Positions 17,869-26,161 of a DNA stretch of 64,000 bases are shown in pieces. Position 1 is the stretch's first letter. Every line of letters starts with the position of its first letter. The stretch covers positions 95,342 to 159,341 of the forward strand of contig NZ_DS022277.1 of assembly GCF_000153725.1 (NCBI RefSeq). The letters run 5' to 3'. Under the pieces are notes generated by a model. That model did not search any database. It saw only the letters and a list, made by a program, of their open reading frames with translations, and was not told the origin of the DNA. A program made the translations under genes and the position numbers. This DNA comes from Salipiger bermudensis HTCC2601 (GTDB taxonomy: Bacteria > Pseudomonadota > Alphaproteobacteria > Rhodobacterales > Rhodobacteraceae).

Positions 17869-18783
17869 TTACCAGCTGAAGTCGGCAGCGTTCTCGGCGT
17901 CGATCACGCTCACGTCGATCGGCACTTCGGAGGGCACCACGCGCGCGCCCCACTTCTGCGCCAGCGCCATCGCGAGGCCGACGCGCACCTGGTCACGCGG
18001 GAACTGGGCCGTGGTCTCGATGAACGGACCACCTTGCGCGATGGCGGCCACCGCTTCGGGGGCGCCGTCGACCGAGGTCAGCTTGATGTCTCGGCCAGAG
18101 CCCTGGATCGCGGCCAGCGCGCCCATCGCACCGCCGTCGTTGACCGAGAAGATGCCCTTCAGATCCTGGTGCGACTGGATCATGTTCTCGACCACGCCAA
18201 GCGCCACCGAGCGGTCCTGGCGGCCGTTCTGGGTGTCGACGAGGGTGACGCCGTCGAACTCGTCCAGCGCCGCCTTGCAGCCCTCGACCCTCTCGAGGAT
18301 CGGCACAACCGGGATCCCGTCGAGGATCGCCACCTCGCCTTCGCCTCCGATGGCCTCGGCCAGGTACTTGCAGGACTGGTAACCTGCGTCGCGGTTCTTG
18401 GAGCCGACGAAGGTGTCGACCGGGCCGTTCGCGTTGGCATCCACGGCGACGACGATCACGTCCTGCGCCTTGGCCATGTGCACGGCGCTCTCGATGCCAG
18501 CGCTGTCGGTCGGGTTGAGCAGCAGGATGTCGATGCCTTGGGTCAGCATGTCCTCGACGTCCGAGATCTGTTTGGCCACGTCATGACCCGCGTCGGTCAC
18601 CACGACCTCGGCGCCCAGATCCTCGGCGGCGGCCATCAGGGCCTCCTGCATCGAGACGAAATAGGGGTTGTTCATCTCCTGGAAGGTCATGCCGATCTTT
18701 AGCCCGTCCTCCTGGGCAGAGGTCGGCACGGCCAGGGCGAGGGAAAGCGCGGCCGCGGATGCGGCTCCGAGCAGATGTTTCAT
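17869..18783 (-). CDS. Periplasmic sugar/polyol-binding protein, RbsB type
   Basis: A 304-residue receptor. Signal peptide [20 protein letters not shown], cleavage near TSA-QE. The body follows the ribose-binding-protein class: [20 protein letters not shown], then [17 protein letters not shown], and [17 protein letters not shown] in the ligand region. It begins the transporter part of the operon, 100 nt downstream of the AraC regulator stop. In the context of ribitol dehydrogenase and ribulokinase, the ligand is probably ribitol or a related pentitol. Confidence 0.88.
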   Translation of the reverse strand: MKHLLGAASAAALSLALAVPTSAQEDGLKIGMTFQEMNNPYFVSMQEALMAAAEDLGAEVVVTDAGHDVAKQISDVEDMLTQGIDILLLNPTDSAGIESAVHMAKAQDVIVVAVDANANGPVDTFVGSKNRDAGYQSCKYLAEAIGGEGEVAILDGIPVVPILERVEGCKAALDEFDGVTLVDTQNGRQDRSVALGVVENMIQSHQDLKGIFSVNDGGAMGALAAIQGSGRDIKLTSVDGAPEAVAAIAQGGPFIETTAQFPRDQVRVGLAMALAQKWGARVVPSEVPIDVSVIDAENAADFSW

Positions 18784-18883
18784 AAAAGGGTTCCTCCCGT
18801 TTTAATGTGACAGGCAAGGCCTGCCCGTGTCCGGTCGGCAGCACGCCGTCCGAATTCCTGAAATCCTGATTGCCCGCCGGGGA

Positions 18884-19768
18884 TCAGTCCGCTTCGGAGA
18901 ACACTCCGTTGGCGGCGAAGGTCGCGCGGAACTGCGAGGGCGACATGCCCTTGAGCCGCACGAAATGTCGGTTGAAGTTCGAGAGGTTGGAGAAGCCGAC
19001 ATCAAAGCAGATCTCGGCCACCTTGGCCTCCGGTTGGGTCAGGAGCATCTGGCAGGCCAGATCCACCCGAAGCTGGTTCTTGTAGCGCACGAGGGTCGAG
19101 CCCGTATGCCGCTTGAACGCGCGCGAAAAAGCACTTGGGCTTTGATTGACCATCTCGGCCAGGTCCTTTTCATCGATGCTCTCGGTCAGGTTCTCGCGCA
19201 GATGCGCAATGGCCTTGTTCACGCCGACATCCTTGAGCGCGTCGAGGTCCAGCTCGTAGCTGAGGCTGGCCAGCACCTCGGGCTCGGGCGCGTTGGCGAG
19301 CTGGTCGAGGATCTCCCAGAACAACGCGAGACGGCGCAGCCCACGGGCTTCGAAGAGCTCGGTCATCAGCGGCTTGACCGCCTCGGCGGTGGCCGGGCTG
19401 AACAGCAGCCCGCGGTGGCTGCGCTCGAGCAGCGGGCGGATCGCATCCATCTCGGGCATCGCAGCGGCGGCATCCTCGATGAACGTCTCGGGGAACTGGA
19501 CCACGAAGGAGCGCGCCGGCACGATCTCGTCAGGCGCGATGTCGGAAATCCAGTTCTGCGGCAGGTTCGGCCCGGTCATGATGAGCTGGCCGGGGCCGAA
19601 CGCGCCGATGTGGTCGCCGATGTAGAAGGTGCCATGCGTGTCCACGACGAGATGGATCTCGTACTCGGGATGATAGTGCCAGCGCACCGTGCGGAACGGG
19701 TAGCCGTGCATCCAGGCAGCGAAGCTTTCGCCTTTGCGGATATGGACCAGTTCCAGGTCGGGTTGCAT
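18884..19768 (-). CDS. AraC family transcriptional regulator of the pentitol operon
   Basis: A 294-residue regulator. N-terminal cupin-like effector domain (GESFAAWMHGYPFRTVRWHY, HPEYEIHLVVDTHGTFYIGD). C-terminal double helix-turn-helix (KDLAEMVNQSPSAFSRAFKR, CFDVGFSNLSNFNRHFVRLK, GMSPSQFRATF). It stands first on the same strand as the transport and catabolic genes, so it is the likely activator of the operon, with the imported polyol as inducer. Confidence 0.87.
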   Translation of the reverse strand: MQPDLELVHIRKGESFAAWMHGYPFRTVRWHYHPEYEIHLVVDTHGTFYIGDHIGAFGPGQLIMTGPNLPQNWISDIAPDEIVPARSFVVQFPETFIEDAAAAMPEMDAIRPLLERSHRGLLFSPATAEAVKPLMTELFEARGLRRLALFWEILDQLANAPEPEVLASLSYELDLDALKDVGVNKAIAHLRENLTESIDEKDLAEMVNQSPSAFSRAFKRHTGSTLVRYKNQLRVDLACQMLLTQPEAKVAEICFDVGFSNLSNFNRHFVRLKGMSPSQFRATFAANGVFSEAD

Positions 19769-20373
19769 GACAGTCTCTCCTCCGTCGCGGTGCCCCCTGC
19801 CGTCTCCACCCGGAAGGGCCGCTTTTCTCGACGGTACCCTGCGCCGTGGTGACGCTCTACCTCAGATCGGGTTTTTGACCGATACTTTTTTGACGCGATG
19901 CGCGCCGCGAATGCAAAAATGAAGCTATGAAAGACGCTGAGGCGCAGAAATTACGGCGCCGCAGCGCAGCATAAACGGCCACGTATAGGGGGCTTATTGG
20001 GTTAAGCTCTCGAAAGCGCTCAAAATTCCAGCGATTTGAAGGCTGAGTATCCGCGCATCCAGCGATCATACTTTTTCGCATATGAAACGATCAGATCGGT
20101 ATCGCGAAGGCTCTCCCACCCGACTTCAGGTTGTGCGAGTGCCGCGCCCCCTTGGTCGCCCGTGGCCACCGCCTTGGCTCGCGCGGCGCGCGTCCGGCGC
20201 CGCCTCGTTGGCAGCAATCCGGTCCTCTTGAGGCTTGTCCGGACCAGCCCGTAGGCGAGCGCGAGACGGTGCGCGTCGCGCGAGCCACGGCGACGGCGGC
20301 AAAGCGTCGTCCCCCGGAACCGCGTTGATGCCGGGGGTGCAGGGGAGCCTCTATCGATCCCGACAGACGTGGC
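19769..20373. other. Intergenic stretch without a recognised gene
   Basis: About 600 bases. The part next to the AraC start is AT-richer (runs of T near 19870-19895) and probably holds its promoter. On the minus strand 20020-20217 is open and ends TDLIVSYAKKYDRWMRGYSA plus a few codons, which look protein-like but match nothing I know; it could be the 3' tail of a lost gene. A 7-bp inverted repeat, CCCCCGG/CCGGGGG at 20311-20337, lies just after the xylitol dehydrogenase stop and could end its transcript. Confidence 0.5.
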
Positions 20374-21411
20374 CTACTCGGGCATCACGATCTGAAGTTT
20401 CACATCCGTGTCTCGAGCCTCGACCGCGCGGTCGAACCCCGCGATGCTGTCAGCAAAGGGAATGCTGTCCGAGATCAGCGGCTTGAGATCCACCTTGCCC
20501 GACGCCATGAGGGCAATGGCGCGGTCATAGACATTGGCATAGCGAAACACGGTCTCGACCCGCAGCTCCTTGGCCTGCAAGCCGACGATGTCCACGGGAA
20601 CCGGATCCACCGGCATGCCGACCAGCACAATCGTGCCGCCGGGCCTTGCCAGTTGGTGCATCCCCAGAACCGCAGGCGCGGCCCCAGAGCATTCAAAGAC
20701 CACGTCTGCGCCCCATCCGCCGGTGGTAGCGGCCACGGCTTCGGCGACCGGCGTCTCGCGGATATTGACCACCTCGATCCCGTCGTACCCGGCGATGATG
20801 TCAAGCTTCTGCTGGGCCAGATCCGCGACGATCACCTTGGCGCACCCGCCGGCAAGCGCCGCAAGCGCCACCATCATGCCGATGGGTCCCGCACCCGTGA
20901 CCACCGCGACATCGCCTGGCTGGATGCGGGCGCGCAGCGCGGCCTGCATGCCGATGGCGAAGGGCTCGACCATGGCGCCCTCGGCAAAGCTCACATTGTC
21001 CGGCAACTTGTAGGTGAAGGCGGCGGGATGAATGACTTCCGGCGTGAGGCATCCATGAACCGGCGGTGTCGCCCAGAAGCGCACCGCCGGATCGACGTTG
21101 TAGATGCCTAGCTTGCTGGCCCGGCTTTCGGGGTCGGGAATGCCTGGTTCCATGCAAACCCGATCCCCGGGCTTGAGATCGGTCACATCCGCGCCGCACT
21201 CGATGACAATCCCCGACGCTTCATGACCGAGAACCATCGGCTCGTTCACGACGAAATGGCCGATCTTCCCGTGGGTGTAATAATGCACGTCTGAGCCGCA
21301 AATGCCGACCGTGTGCGTTTTGATCCGCACGTCACGCGGCCTCAGTTCACCGGGAATTTCGAACTCGCGCAGGGCAAGCTTGCCTTTCTCTTCCAGAACC
21401 AGCGCCTTCAT
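20374..21411 (-). CDS. Zinc-dependent xylitol/polyol dehydrogenase
   Basis: A medium-chain NAD-dependent dehydrogenase of about 345 residues. [16 protein letters not shown] near residue 40 (catalytic zinc Cys), [12 protein letters not shown] (His-Glu), [10 protein letters not shown] and the Rossmann motif [14 protein letters not shown] near 170. [12 protein letters not shown] is the hallmark of the xylitol (D-xylulose reductase)/sorbitol dehydrogenase branch. The start at 21411 is preferred because GGAGGAG lies 6 nt upstream; the ATG at 21426 lacks a ribosome site. Near a pentitol operon it plausibly turns xylitol into D-xylulose. Confidence 0.85.
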   Translation of the reverse strand: MKALVLEEKGKLALREFEIPGELRPRDVRIKTHTVGICGSDVHYYTHGKIGHFVVNEPMVLGHEASGIVIECGADVTDLKPGDRVCMEPGIPDPESRASKLGIYNVDPAVRFWATPPVHGCLTPEVIHPAAFTYKLPDNVSFAEGAMVEPFAIGMQAALRARIQPGDVAVVTGAGPIGMMVALAALAGGCAKVIVADLAQQKLDIIAGYDGIEVVNIRETPVAEAVAATTGGWGADVVFECSGAAPAVLGMHQLARPGGTIVLVGMPVDPVPVDIVGLQAKELRVETVFRYANVYDRAIALMASGKVDLKPLISDSIPFADSIAGFDRAVEARDTDVKLQIVMPE

Positions 21412-21703
21412 CTCGTGCTCCTCCATCAGATGACCGTTTTCGGCAGGCCTCCCTGGCCCGGCCCCTGTGCTCTCCTTGCTTAAAGGAGAAGTAAATCAAA
21501 ACCTGTGAGCCAGGATGGATTCGGCGCCGCGGCGGAAAAATAGTATCGCCCTCCTGCCAGGAACCGCCCGAAAGCCAAGGCACTCTGCAGCTTGCGCTGA
21601 ATTCCTACATGCACTCCGCATCTGATTCGCTCGTCACCCAAGGCAATGGGATTGACTGTCGACCAAGGCCTTGGCGCAGACGAAACGGCTCGCCGCGGCG
21701 TAT

Positions 21704-22705
21704 CTACAACTCGAACAAGCCCAAGGCGCTCACGACGTCACGCTTGGTCGCCTCGGTGCGCTCGCGTGCCCTTTGCGTCCCTTCCCTGATCACATCGAAG
21801 ACGTATCCACGGTCTTGGACGAGCTCTGCCCTGCGCGCGCGAATGGGCGCAATCAGGTCCTGAAGGATCGCCTCCAGTCGCGCCTTGAGTTTGCCATCGC
21901 CAAGCCCGCCCCGCTGATACTGCGTCTTGAGCTCGGCAAGCGTGTCCTGGTTCGGGTCGAAGGCGTCGAGATAGGTGAAGACGACATTGCCCTCGACGCG
22001 GCCCGGGTCTTCGACACGCAGGTGGTTGGGATCGGTGAACATCGCCTTGACCGCGTTGCGAATCTCGTCGGGCGACGCGGACAGCGCAATCGCGTTGCCA
22101 CCGGATTTCGACATTTTGGCCTTGCCATCGATACCGGGCAAGCGGCCCCCCTTGGGGATGACCGCCCTGGCCTCGGGCAGCACGGCGCAGCCCGCGGTCG
22201 TATTGATCCGCCGCACGATCTCGTTGGTTTGCTCGATCAGCGGGGCCTGATCCTCTCCGACCGGCACAACCGTCGCCTTGAAGGCCGTGATGTCCGCCGC
22301 CTGTGCCGCAGGATAGCACAGGAAGCCGGCGGGAGTATCCCGCCCGAACCCGCGCGCTCGGATTTCGTCCTTGATCGTCGGGTTCCGTTCAAGCCGCGCG
22401 ACAGTGACGAAGTTCAGGTAAAGCATCGAAAGCTCGGCCAGCGCCGGCAGATGCGATTGCAGACAGATCGTCGTGCGCGCGGGATCAATGCCCACCGCCA
22501 GGTAATCCAGGGCGACCTCAATTACGCTTCGCCGCACCTTCTCTGGATCGTGGGCGTTGTCCGTGAGGGCCTGGGTATCCGCCAGCAGCAGGAATTGGTC
22601 ATGGCTGTCCTGATACCGCAGCCGATTTGCCAGCGAGCCGGCATAATGCCCGATGTGAAGCGGCCCCGTGGTGCGGTCGCCAGTGAGAATGGTTGGTCTG
22701 TTCAT
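21704..22705 (-). CDS. trpS: Tryptophanyl-tRNA synthetase, attenuator-controlled
   Basis: A 333-residue class I synthetase charging tRNA-Trp. The HIGH box is in GPLHIGHYAGSLANRL near residue 15, GEDQAPLIEQTNEIVRR near 150 and KMSKS in GKAKMSKSGGNAIALS near 195. Its opening, ILTGDRTTGPLHIGHYAGS, is of the branch unlike E. coli TrpS (FSGAQPSGELTIGNYMG). Start 22705 has AGGGG 6 nt upstream. The 5' leader carries a Trp-Trp leader peptide and a three-stem attenuator, so the gene should be expressed when charged tRNA-Trp is scarce. It may be an auxiliary, inducible TrpRS; whether another trpS exists elsewhere cannot be seen here. Confidence 0.93.
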   Translation of the reverse strand: MNRPTILTGDRTTGPLHIGHYAGSLANRLRYQDSHDQFLLLADTQALTDNAHDPEKVRRSVIEVALDYLAVGIDPARTTICLQSHLPALAELSMLYLNFVTVARLERNPTIKDEIRARGFGRDTPAGFLCYPAAQAADITAFKATVVPVGEDQAPLIEQTNEIVRRINTTAGCAVLPEARAVIPKGGRLPGIDGKAKMSKSGGNAIALSASPDEIRNAVKAMFTDPNHLRVEDPGRVEGNVVFTYLDAFDPNQDTLAELKTQYQRGGLGDGKLKARLEAILQDLIAPIRARRAELVQDRGYVFDVIREGTQRARERTEATKRDVVSALGLFEL

Positions 22706-22750
22706 TTGCGTCCCCTCATGAAACGAGAGACCGCGCATCGGGGAGCTTGG

Positions 22751-22819
22751 AAAACAAAAGGCCGCCCGTGCGGCGGCCTCGGAAATTGATTGGTCATCCG
22801 GCCACCTTGTCAGGAGGCC
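22751..22819 (-). promoter_or_regulatory. Transcription attenuator of trpS
   Basis: Four RNA segments can be read on the minus strand. Segment 1 GGCCTCC (22819-22813) overlaps the end of the leader peptide. Segment 2 is GGTGGCC (22806-22800). Segment 3 is GGCCGCC (22778-22772). Segment 4 is GGCGGCC (22766-22760), followed by TTTTGTTTT (22759-22751). Segments 1 and 2 pair with one U-U mismatch; 2 and 3 pair over 7 bp with one G-U; 3 and 4 pair perfectly over 7 bp with a 5-nt loop and form the terminator. This is the classic mutually exclusive pause/antiterminator/terminator arrangement. A ribosome stalled at the Trp codons would cover segment 1 and free 2 to pair with 3. Confidence 0.9.
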
Positions 22820-22857
22820 AGCCACCAGGTCATTGCGATGATCATCGTGTTTTCCAT
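22810..22857 (-). CDS. Trp leader peptide of trpS
   Basis: Fifteen codons, MENTMIIAMTWWLAS, then TGA. Two consecutive TGG codons (22827-22822) sit just before segment 1 of the attenuator. It has no convincing Shine-Dalgarno sequence. The predicted transcription start coincides with its ATG, so it is probably a leaderless message, as known for rhizobial trpL. It serves as a sensor of charged tRNA-Trp. Confidence 0.88.
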   Translation of the reverse strand: MENTMIIAMTWWLAS

Positions 22858-22863
22858 GCAGGA

Positions 22864-22892
22864 TCCGTAGCGCCGAGGAAGGCGCGCGTCAA
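22864..22892 (-). promoter_or_regulatory. Predicted promoter of the trpS leader transcript
   Basis: On the minus strand TTGACG (22892-22887) is followed after 17 bases by TACGGA (22869-22864). The expected start, 7 bases downstream, falls on the A of the leader-peptide ATG at 22857. The -35 element is close to consensus; the -10 is weak. Confidence 0.6.
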
Positions 22893-23096
22893 TCGCATGA
22901 TCGGACCGCGACAGCCCTGACCAGAGCCCGTGCAGCCCGCCCCGCGCCAGATCCCTCTCGGACCCTGCCGCTCAGCTTCGTGGGAGCTATTGGCGGCACC
23001 TGCACGCTCATCGGCCCTCGAGGAACATCCTCATGGGCGGGGTCCGCGTCCGCGTCTGACGCGCTGACCTGCGACGCCCTTCCCCCTTGGCATCAA

Positions 23097-23126
23097 GGGC
23101 CCGCCAATTGCGGGCCCTTTTCTTTC
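23097..23126 (+). terminator. Rho-independent terminator, plus-strand
   Basis: GGGCCCGC, loop CAATT, GCGGGCCC, then TTTTCTTTC. The T-run shows it works for plus-strand transcription, yet there is no plus-strand gene between the trpS leader (starting near 22857) and here. It may end a small RNA transcribed from about 22900-23000, or be left from a lost gene. The remaining bases of 22893-23158 hold nothing else I recognise, apart from an 8-codon ATG frame at about 23034. Confidence 0.75.
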
Positions 23127-23158
23127 ATATCCCGGCGTGCACGCCCAGCAGGGCATGA

Positions 23159-24322
23159 TCAGGCGGGCACGATCACGCCGGGCAGCGAGTTCGTCAGCAT
23201 CGTCTCGTTGGGCTGGAAGTGGATCACCGAGCGGATCGACTTGCCCGCATGCAGCAGGTCGAAAGCCGTGTTGATCTGCTCGTGGGTCATGTTGTGGGTG
23301 ATGTAGGGATCGACGTCGAAGTCGCCCCGAAGCCACTCGTCCACCATGCCCGGCAGCTGGCTGCGCCCCAGCACGCCGCCAAAGGCGGACCCGCGCCAGA
23401 CCCGGCCCGTGACCAGCTGGAAGGGGCGCGTGGCGATCTCTTCGCCCGCACCGGCCACCCCGATCACGGTGCACTCGCCCCAGCCCTTGTGGCAGCATTC
23501 CAGCGCCGATCGCATGACGTTCACGTTGCCGATACACTCGAAGGAATAATCGACGCCGCCATCCGTCATCTCGACGATGACATCCTGAATCGGCTGGGAA
23601 AAATCGCTCGGGCTGATGCATTCATGCGCGCCCAGTTGCTGCGCCAGCGCGAACTTGTTGGGGTTGGTGTCGATACCGATGATGCGCAAGGCACCCTGCA
23701 TCTTGGCCCCTTGGATTACCGCCATGCCCACGGCACCGAGGCCGAAGACCGCGACGGTCGCGCCCGGCTCGACCTTGGCGGTGTTGCGCACCGCGCCCAT
23801 GCCGGTAGGGATCGCGCAGCCCATGACCGATGCCTTGGCCAGCGGGGCCTCCTTGGAGATCTTGGCCACGGCGATCTCGGGCAGCACGGTGTATTCCGCG
23901 AAGGTCGAGGTGCCCATGTAGTGGTGGATCTTCTTGCCCTTGTAGCTGAAGCGCGAGGTCCCGTCAGGCATCACACCGGCACCCTGGGTCTTGCGGATGG
24001 TCTGGCAAAGGTTGGTCTTGCCGGACTTGATGTAGGGGCAGTTCGGGTCCTCTGGCGTGTAGAGCGGGATCACGTGGTCGCCCGGCTTGAGCGAGGTGAC
24101 GCCGGCCCCCAGCTCTTCGACGATGCCCACCGCCTCGTGGCCGAGAACGGCCGGAAACAGCCCTTCGGGATCGGCGCCCGAGAGGGTGAACATGTCGGTG
24201 TGACACAGGCTGGTCGTGACGATCCGGATCAGGACTTCGCCTTCCTTTGGACCATCTAGGTCGATTTCCTCGATCTCAAGCGGGCGGTTGGCTTCCCAGG
24301 CGACGGCGGCGCGGATTTTCAT
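23159..24322 (-). CDS. Class III alcohol dehydrogenase / S-(hydroxymethyl)glutathione dehydrogenase type
   Basis: A 387-residue zinc alcohol dehydrogenase. [19 protein letters not shown] near residue 37 and [13 protein letters not shown] give the catalytic zinc ligands. The Rossmann loop is [16 protein letters not shown] near 195. The C-terminal IRSVIHF is typical of the glutathione-dependent formaldehyde dehydrogenase family. The structural-zinc loop is unusual: [17 protein letters not shown] keeps only two of the four Cys found in standard members. A tail of about 15 residues after the normal end is also extra. No S-formylglutathione hydrolase is adjacent. Divergent from a GlxA-type regulator. 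Confidence 0.82.
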   Translation of the reverse strand: MKIRAAVAWEANRPLEIEEIDLDGPKEGEVLIRIVTTSLCHTDMFTLSGADPEGLFPAVLGHEAVGIVEELGAGVTSLKPGDHVIPLYTPEDPNCPYIKSGKTNLCQTIRKTQGAGVMPDGTSRFSYKGKKIHHYMGTSTFAEYTVLPEIAVAKISKEAPLAKASVMGCAIPTGMGAVRNTAKVEPGATVAVFGLGAVGMAVIQGAKMQGALRIIGIDTNPNKFALAQQLGAHECISPSDFSQPIQDVIVEMTDGGVDYSFECIGNVNVMRSALECCHKGWGECTVIGVAGAGEEIATRPFQLVTGRVWRGSAFGGVLGRSQLPGMVDEWLRGDFDVDPYITHNMTHEQINTAFDLLHAGKSIRSVIHFQPNETMLTNSLPGVIVPA

Positions 24323-24355
24323 CGGCTCATTCCTCTTGTTGCTGTCCGGGAGGGT

Positions 24356-24368
24356 GTTACACAGTAAC
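24356..24368. promoter_or_regulatory. Palindrome in the adhC/regulator divergent promoter
   Basis: GTTACACAGTAAC has perfect 5-bp arms around ACA. It is in the 121-bp gap between the alcohol dehydrogenase and the divergent AraC-type gene, so it is a candidate operator for that regulator. Confidence 0.4.
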
Positions 24369-24443
24369 GCTCCCCGCGCGACGGCGCAGACCCACGCCAT
24401 CTGGCCAATCACCGCGCCATACTGGCCACCGCAGGATTTGAAG

Positions 24444-25466
24444 ATGCCGACAGAGCAAGACCGGTCCGAGACTTCCGATCACATGCGCCGGGTGACGCTG
24501 ATCCTCTACCCCGGCTTCAAGACACTCGAGGCCACGGGGCCGCTGAGCGTTCTTGGCTATGCCACCCAGCACCTTGCGGCGGTGGGGCGTCCCGGCGGCT
24601 ACGACGTGCAGATCGCCGCACCCGAGGCCGGCCCCGTTCCCTCGGACACGCTGATGTCGATCGAGGCCAGCGTCGCCCTGCGCGATCTCGGCGTGCCGGA
24701 CACCGTGATGATCGCCGGGGCCGCTCGGATCGAAGAGGCCCTCGAGCGCGAGGCGGCGCTGGTCGCCTGGTGCCGGACGAGCGGCGCCAAGGTGCCGCGC
24801 TGCGCGGCGCTTTGCACCGGGTCATTCTTTCTGGCCGAGGCCGGCCTTCTGGATGGCAAGCGCGCGGCGACGCACTGGAACTACGCGGACCGGCTCCGCC
24901 AGCGTTTTCCGCAGGTCGAGGTGGATGCCGACGCGGTCTTCGTGCGAGCGGGCCAGATCTGGACCTCGGCCGGGGTGACGGCGGCGATCGACCTGACGCT
25001 GGCGTTCGTCGAACAGGATTGCGGCCGCGACATCGCGCTCGCGGTGGCGCGCGACATGGTGATGTATCTCAAGCGGCCCGGCGGGCAGTCGCAGTTCAGC
25101 ACCCTGCTGACCGGCCAGATGTCAGACCCGGCGGGGATGCGCGACGTGCTCGACTGGATGAACGCCCGGCTCGACCAGCCCCTGACGCTGGAGGAGATCG
25201 CCTCTGCGCAGGGCATGAGCGTCCGCACCCTCACCCGCGCCTTCACGGCCGAATTCGGCGCCTCGCCCATGGCCACGCTCGAGCGCCTGCGCTGCGACCG
25301 GGCAAAGGCGCTGCTGCTAGACACCGACCTTCCGCTGAAGGTTGTCGCTTTTCGCGCCGGCTTCCGCAGCGACGAGCAGATGCGCAAGACCTTCCGGCGC
25401 CGGTTCTCGCTGTCGCCGCGCGACTACCGGGCGCGCTTCGCGACTTCGGGCACGCAGGTGGAGTGA
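24444..25466 (+). CDS. GlxA family transcriptional regulator (DJ-1/PfpI plus AraC HTH)
   Basis: A 340-residue protein. N-terminal DJ-1/PfpI-like domain ([40 protein letters not shown] with the nucleophile-elbow Cys, [20 protein letters not shown]). C-terminal AraC-type helix-turn-helix ([40 protein letters not shown]). AGGA lies 7 nt before the ATG. Members regulate quaternary-amine, nitrogen or aldehyde metabolism. Here the divergent partner is the class III alcohol dehydrogenase. Confidence 0.88.
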   Translation: MPTEQDRSETSDHMRRVTLILYPGFKTLEATGPLSVLGYATQHLAAVGRPGGYDVQIAAPEAGPVPSDTLMSIEASVALRDLGVPDTVMIAGAARIEEALEREAALVAWCRTSGAKVPRCAALCTGSFFLAEAGLLDGKRAATHWNYADRLRQRFPQVEVDADAVFVRAGQIWTSAGVTAAIDLTLAFVEQDCGRDIALAVARDMVMYLKRPGGQSQFSTLLTGQMSDPAGMRDVLDWMNARLDQPLTLEEIASAQGMSVRTLTRAFTAEFGASPMATLERLRCDRAKALLLDTDLPLKVVAFRAGFRSDEQMRKTFRRRFSLSPRDYRARFATSGTQVE

Positions 25467-25472
25467 GATGCG

Positions 25473-25509
25473 CGCGCCCCGGGACAGCATCCGCATCCCC
25501 GGGGGCGCG
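25473..25509. terminator. Bidirectional stem-loop between convergent genes
   Basis: CGCGCCCCGGG and, after 14 bases, CCCGGGGGCGCG: arms of about 11 bp with one extra G. It lies between the convergent stops of the GlxA regulator and the DUF1826 gene. No T-run. Confidence 0.55.
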
Positions 25510-25513
25510 GCGA

Positions 25514-26161
25514 TCAGTGCATATAGCCGGTGCCGTCTGCCTTTTCGGGATCTTCGACCGGGTCGAGCACCAGCAACAGGCGTGTTTCTCCGGTCCCGGC
25601 GATCGGGGGCGACCGGTGCAGCAGCCCGGACAGCGGCGTTTCCGGCCAGCGCGTCCCGCGCAGGATGATCGGAGACCCGGTCGGCACAGTCAGGATCTCC
25701 GCCGGATCGGCGCCATCCTCAGAGATCCCGTATTGCGTGCCGGTCCCACGATAGGTGCAGATCAGCCGCGCACTCACCGCGTCGATATGGAACTTGCGGC
25801 AGGCGTTGCTCTGGATCACGTCGAGACGCAGCTGCAGGTGATCGCACTTCATCACATCGGCGAAAATCAGCGCCAGCGCCGAGATATCCTCGATCAGCAG
25901 GTTGCGCTCCGGGCAGTCCGGGATGCCGTGGAGGCGGGCGATCTCGAGCAGTGCATCGCACACCGCTTCGGACCGCAGGATAACGCGGGCGCGGGGCAGT
26001 TGCTCGGGCGGCAACGCGTCGATCCAGCTCTGGAACCCGCTCAACGGCGTCCGCTCCCAGACCGTGGCGGCCGTGCCGGGCTGGTGGATGGCCGACAGAC
26101 CGGAGGGCCCGGAGGCGTGTTCGGTGCAGTGGTTCAGGTCTGCGGGGGTATCGAGGATCAT
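25514..26161 (-). CDS. DUF1826 domain-containing protein, zinc-starvation cluster
   Basis: A 215-residue soluble protein. NLLIEDISALALIFADVMKC, then LRLDVIQSNACRKFHIDAVS and ARLICTYRGTGTQYGISE are the DUF1826 core with its conserved Cys and His. The ATG overlaps the upstream gene's stop by 4 nt. DUF1826 genes are repeatedly found beside COG0523 metal chaperones in Zur-controlled operons. The remains of such a gene lie just upstream, so a role in zinc limitation is inferred from context; biochemical function unknown. Confidence 0.82.
   Translation of the reverse strand: MILDTPADLNHCTEHASGPSGLSAIHQPGTAATVWERTPLSGFQSWIDALPPEQLPRARVILRSEAVCDALLEIARLHGIPDCPERNLLIEDISALALIFADVMKCDHLQLRLDVIQSNACRKFHIDAVSARLICTYRGTGTQYGISEDGADPAEILTVPTGSPIILRGTRWPETPLSGLLHRSPPIAGTGETRLLLVLDPVEDPEKADGTGYMH

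Noticed and set aside
23034-23060. Eight-codon ATG frame with alternating Val and Arg before the plus-strand terminator, like an amino acid leader peptide
   Set aside because: No plus-strand gene follows the terminator that it could control, and no competing stem was found.
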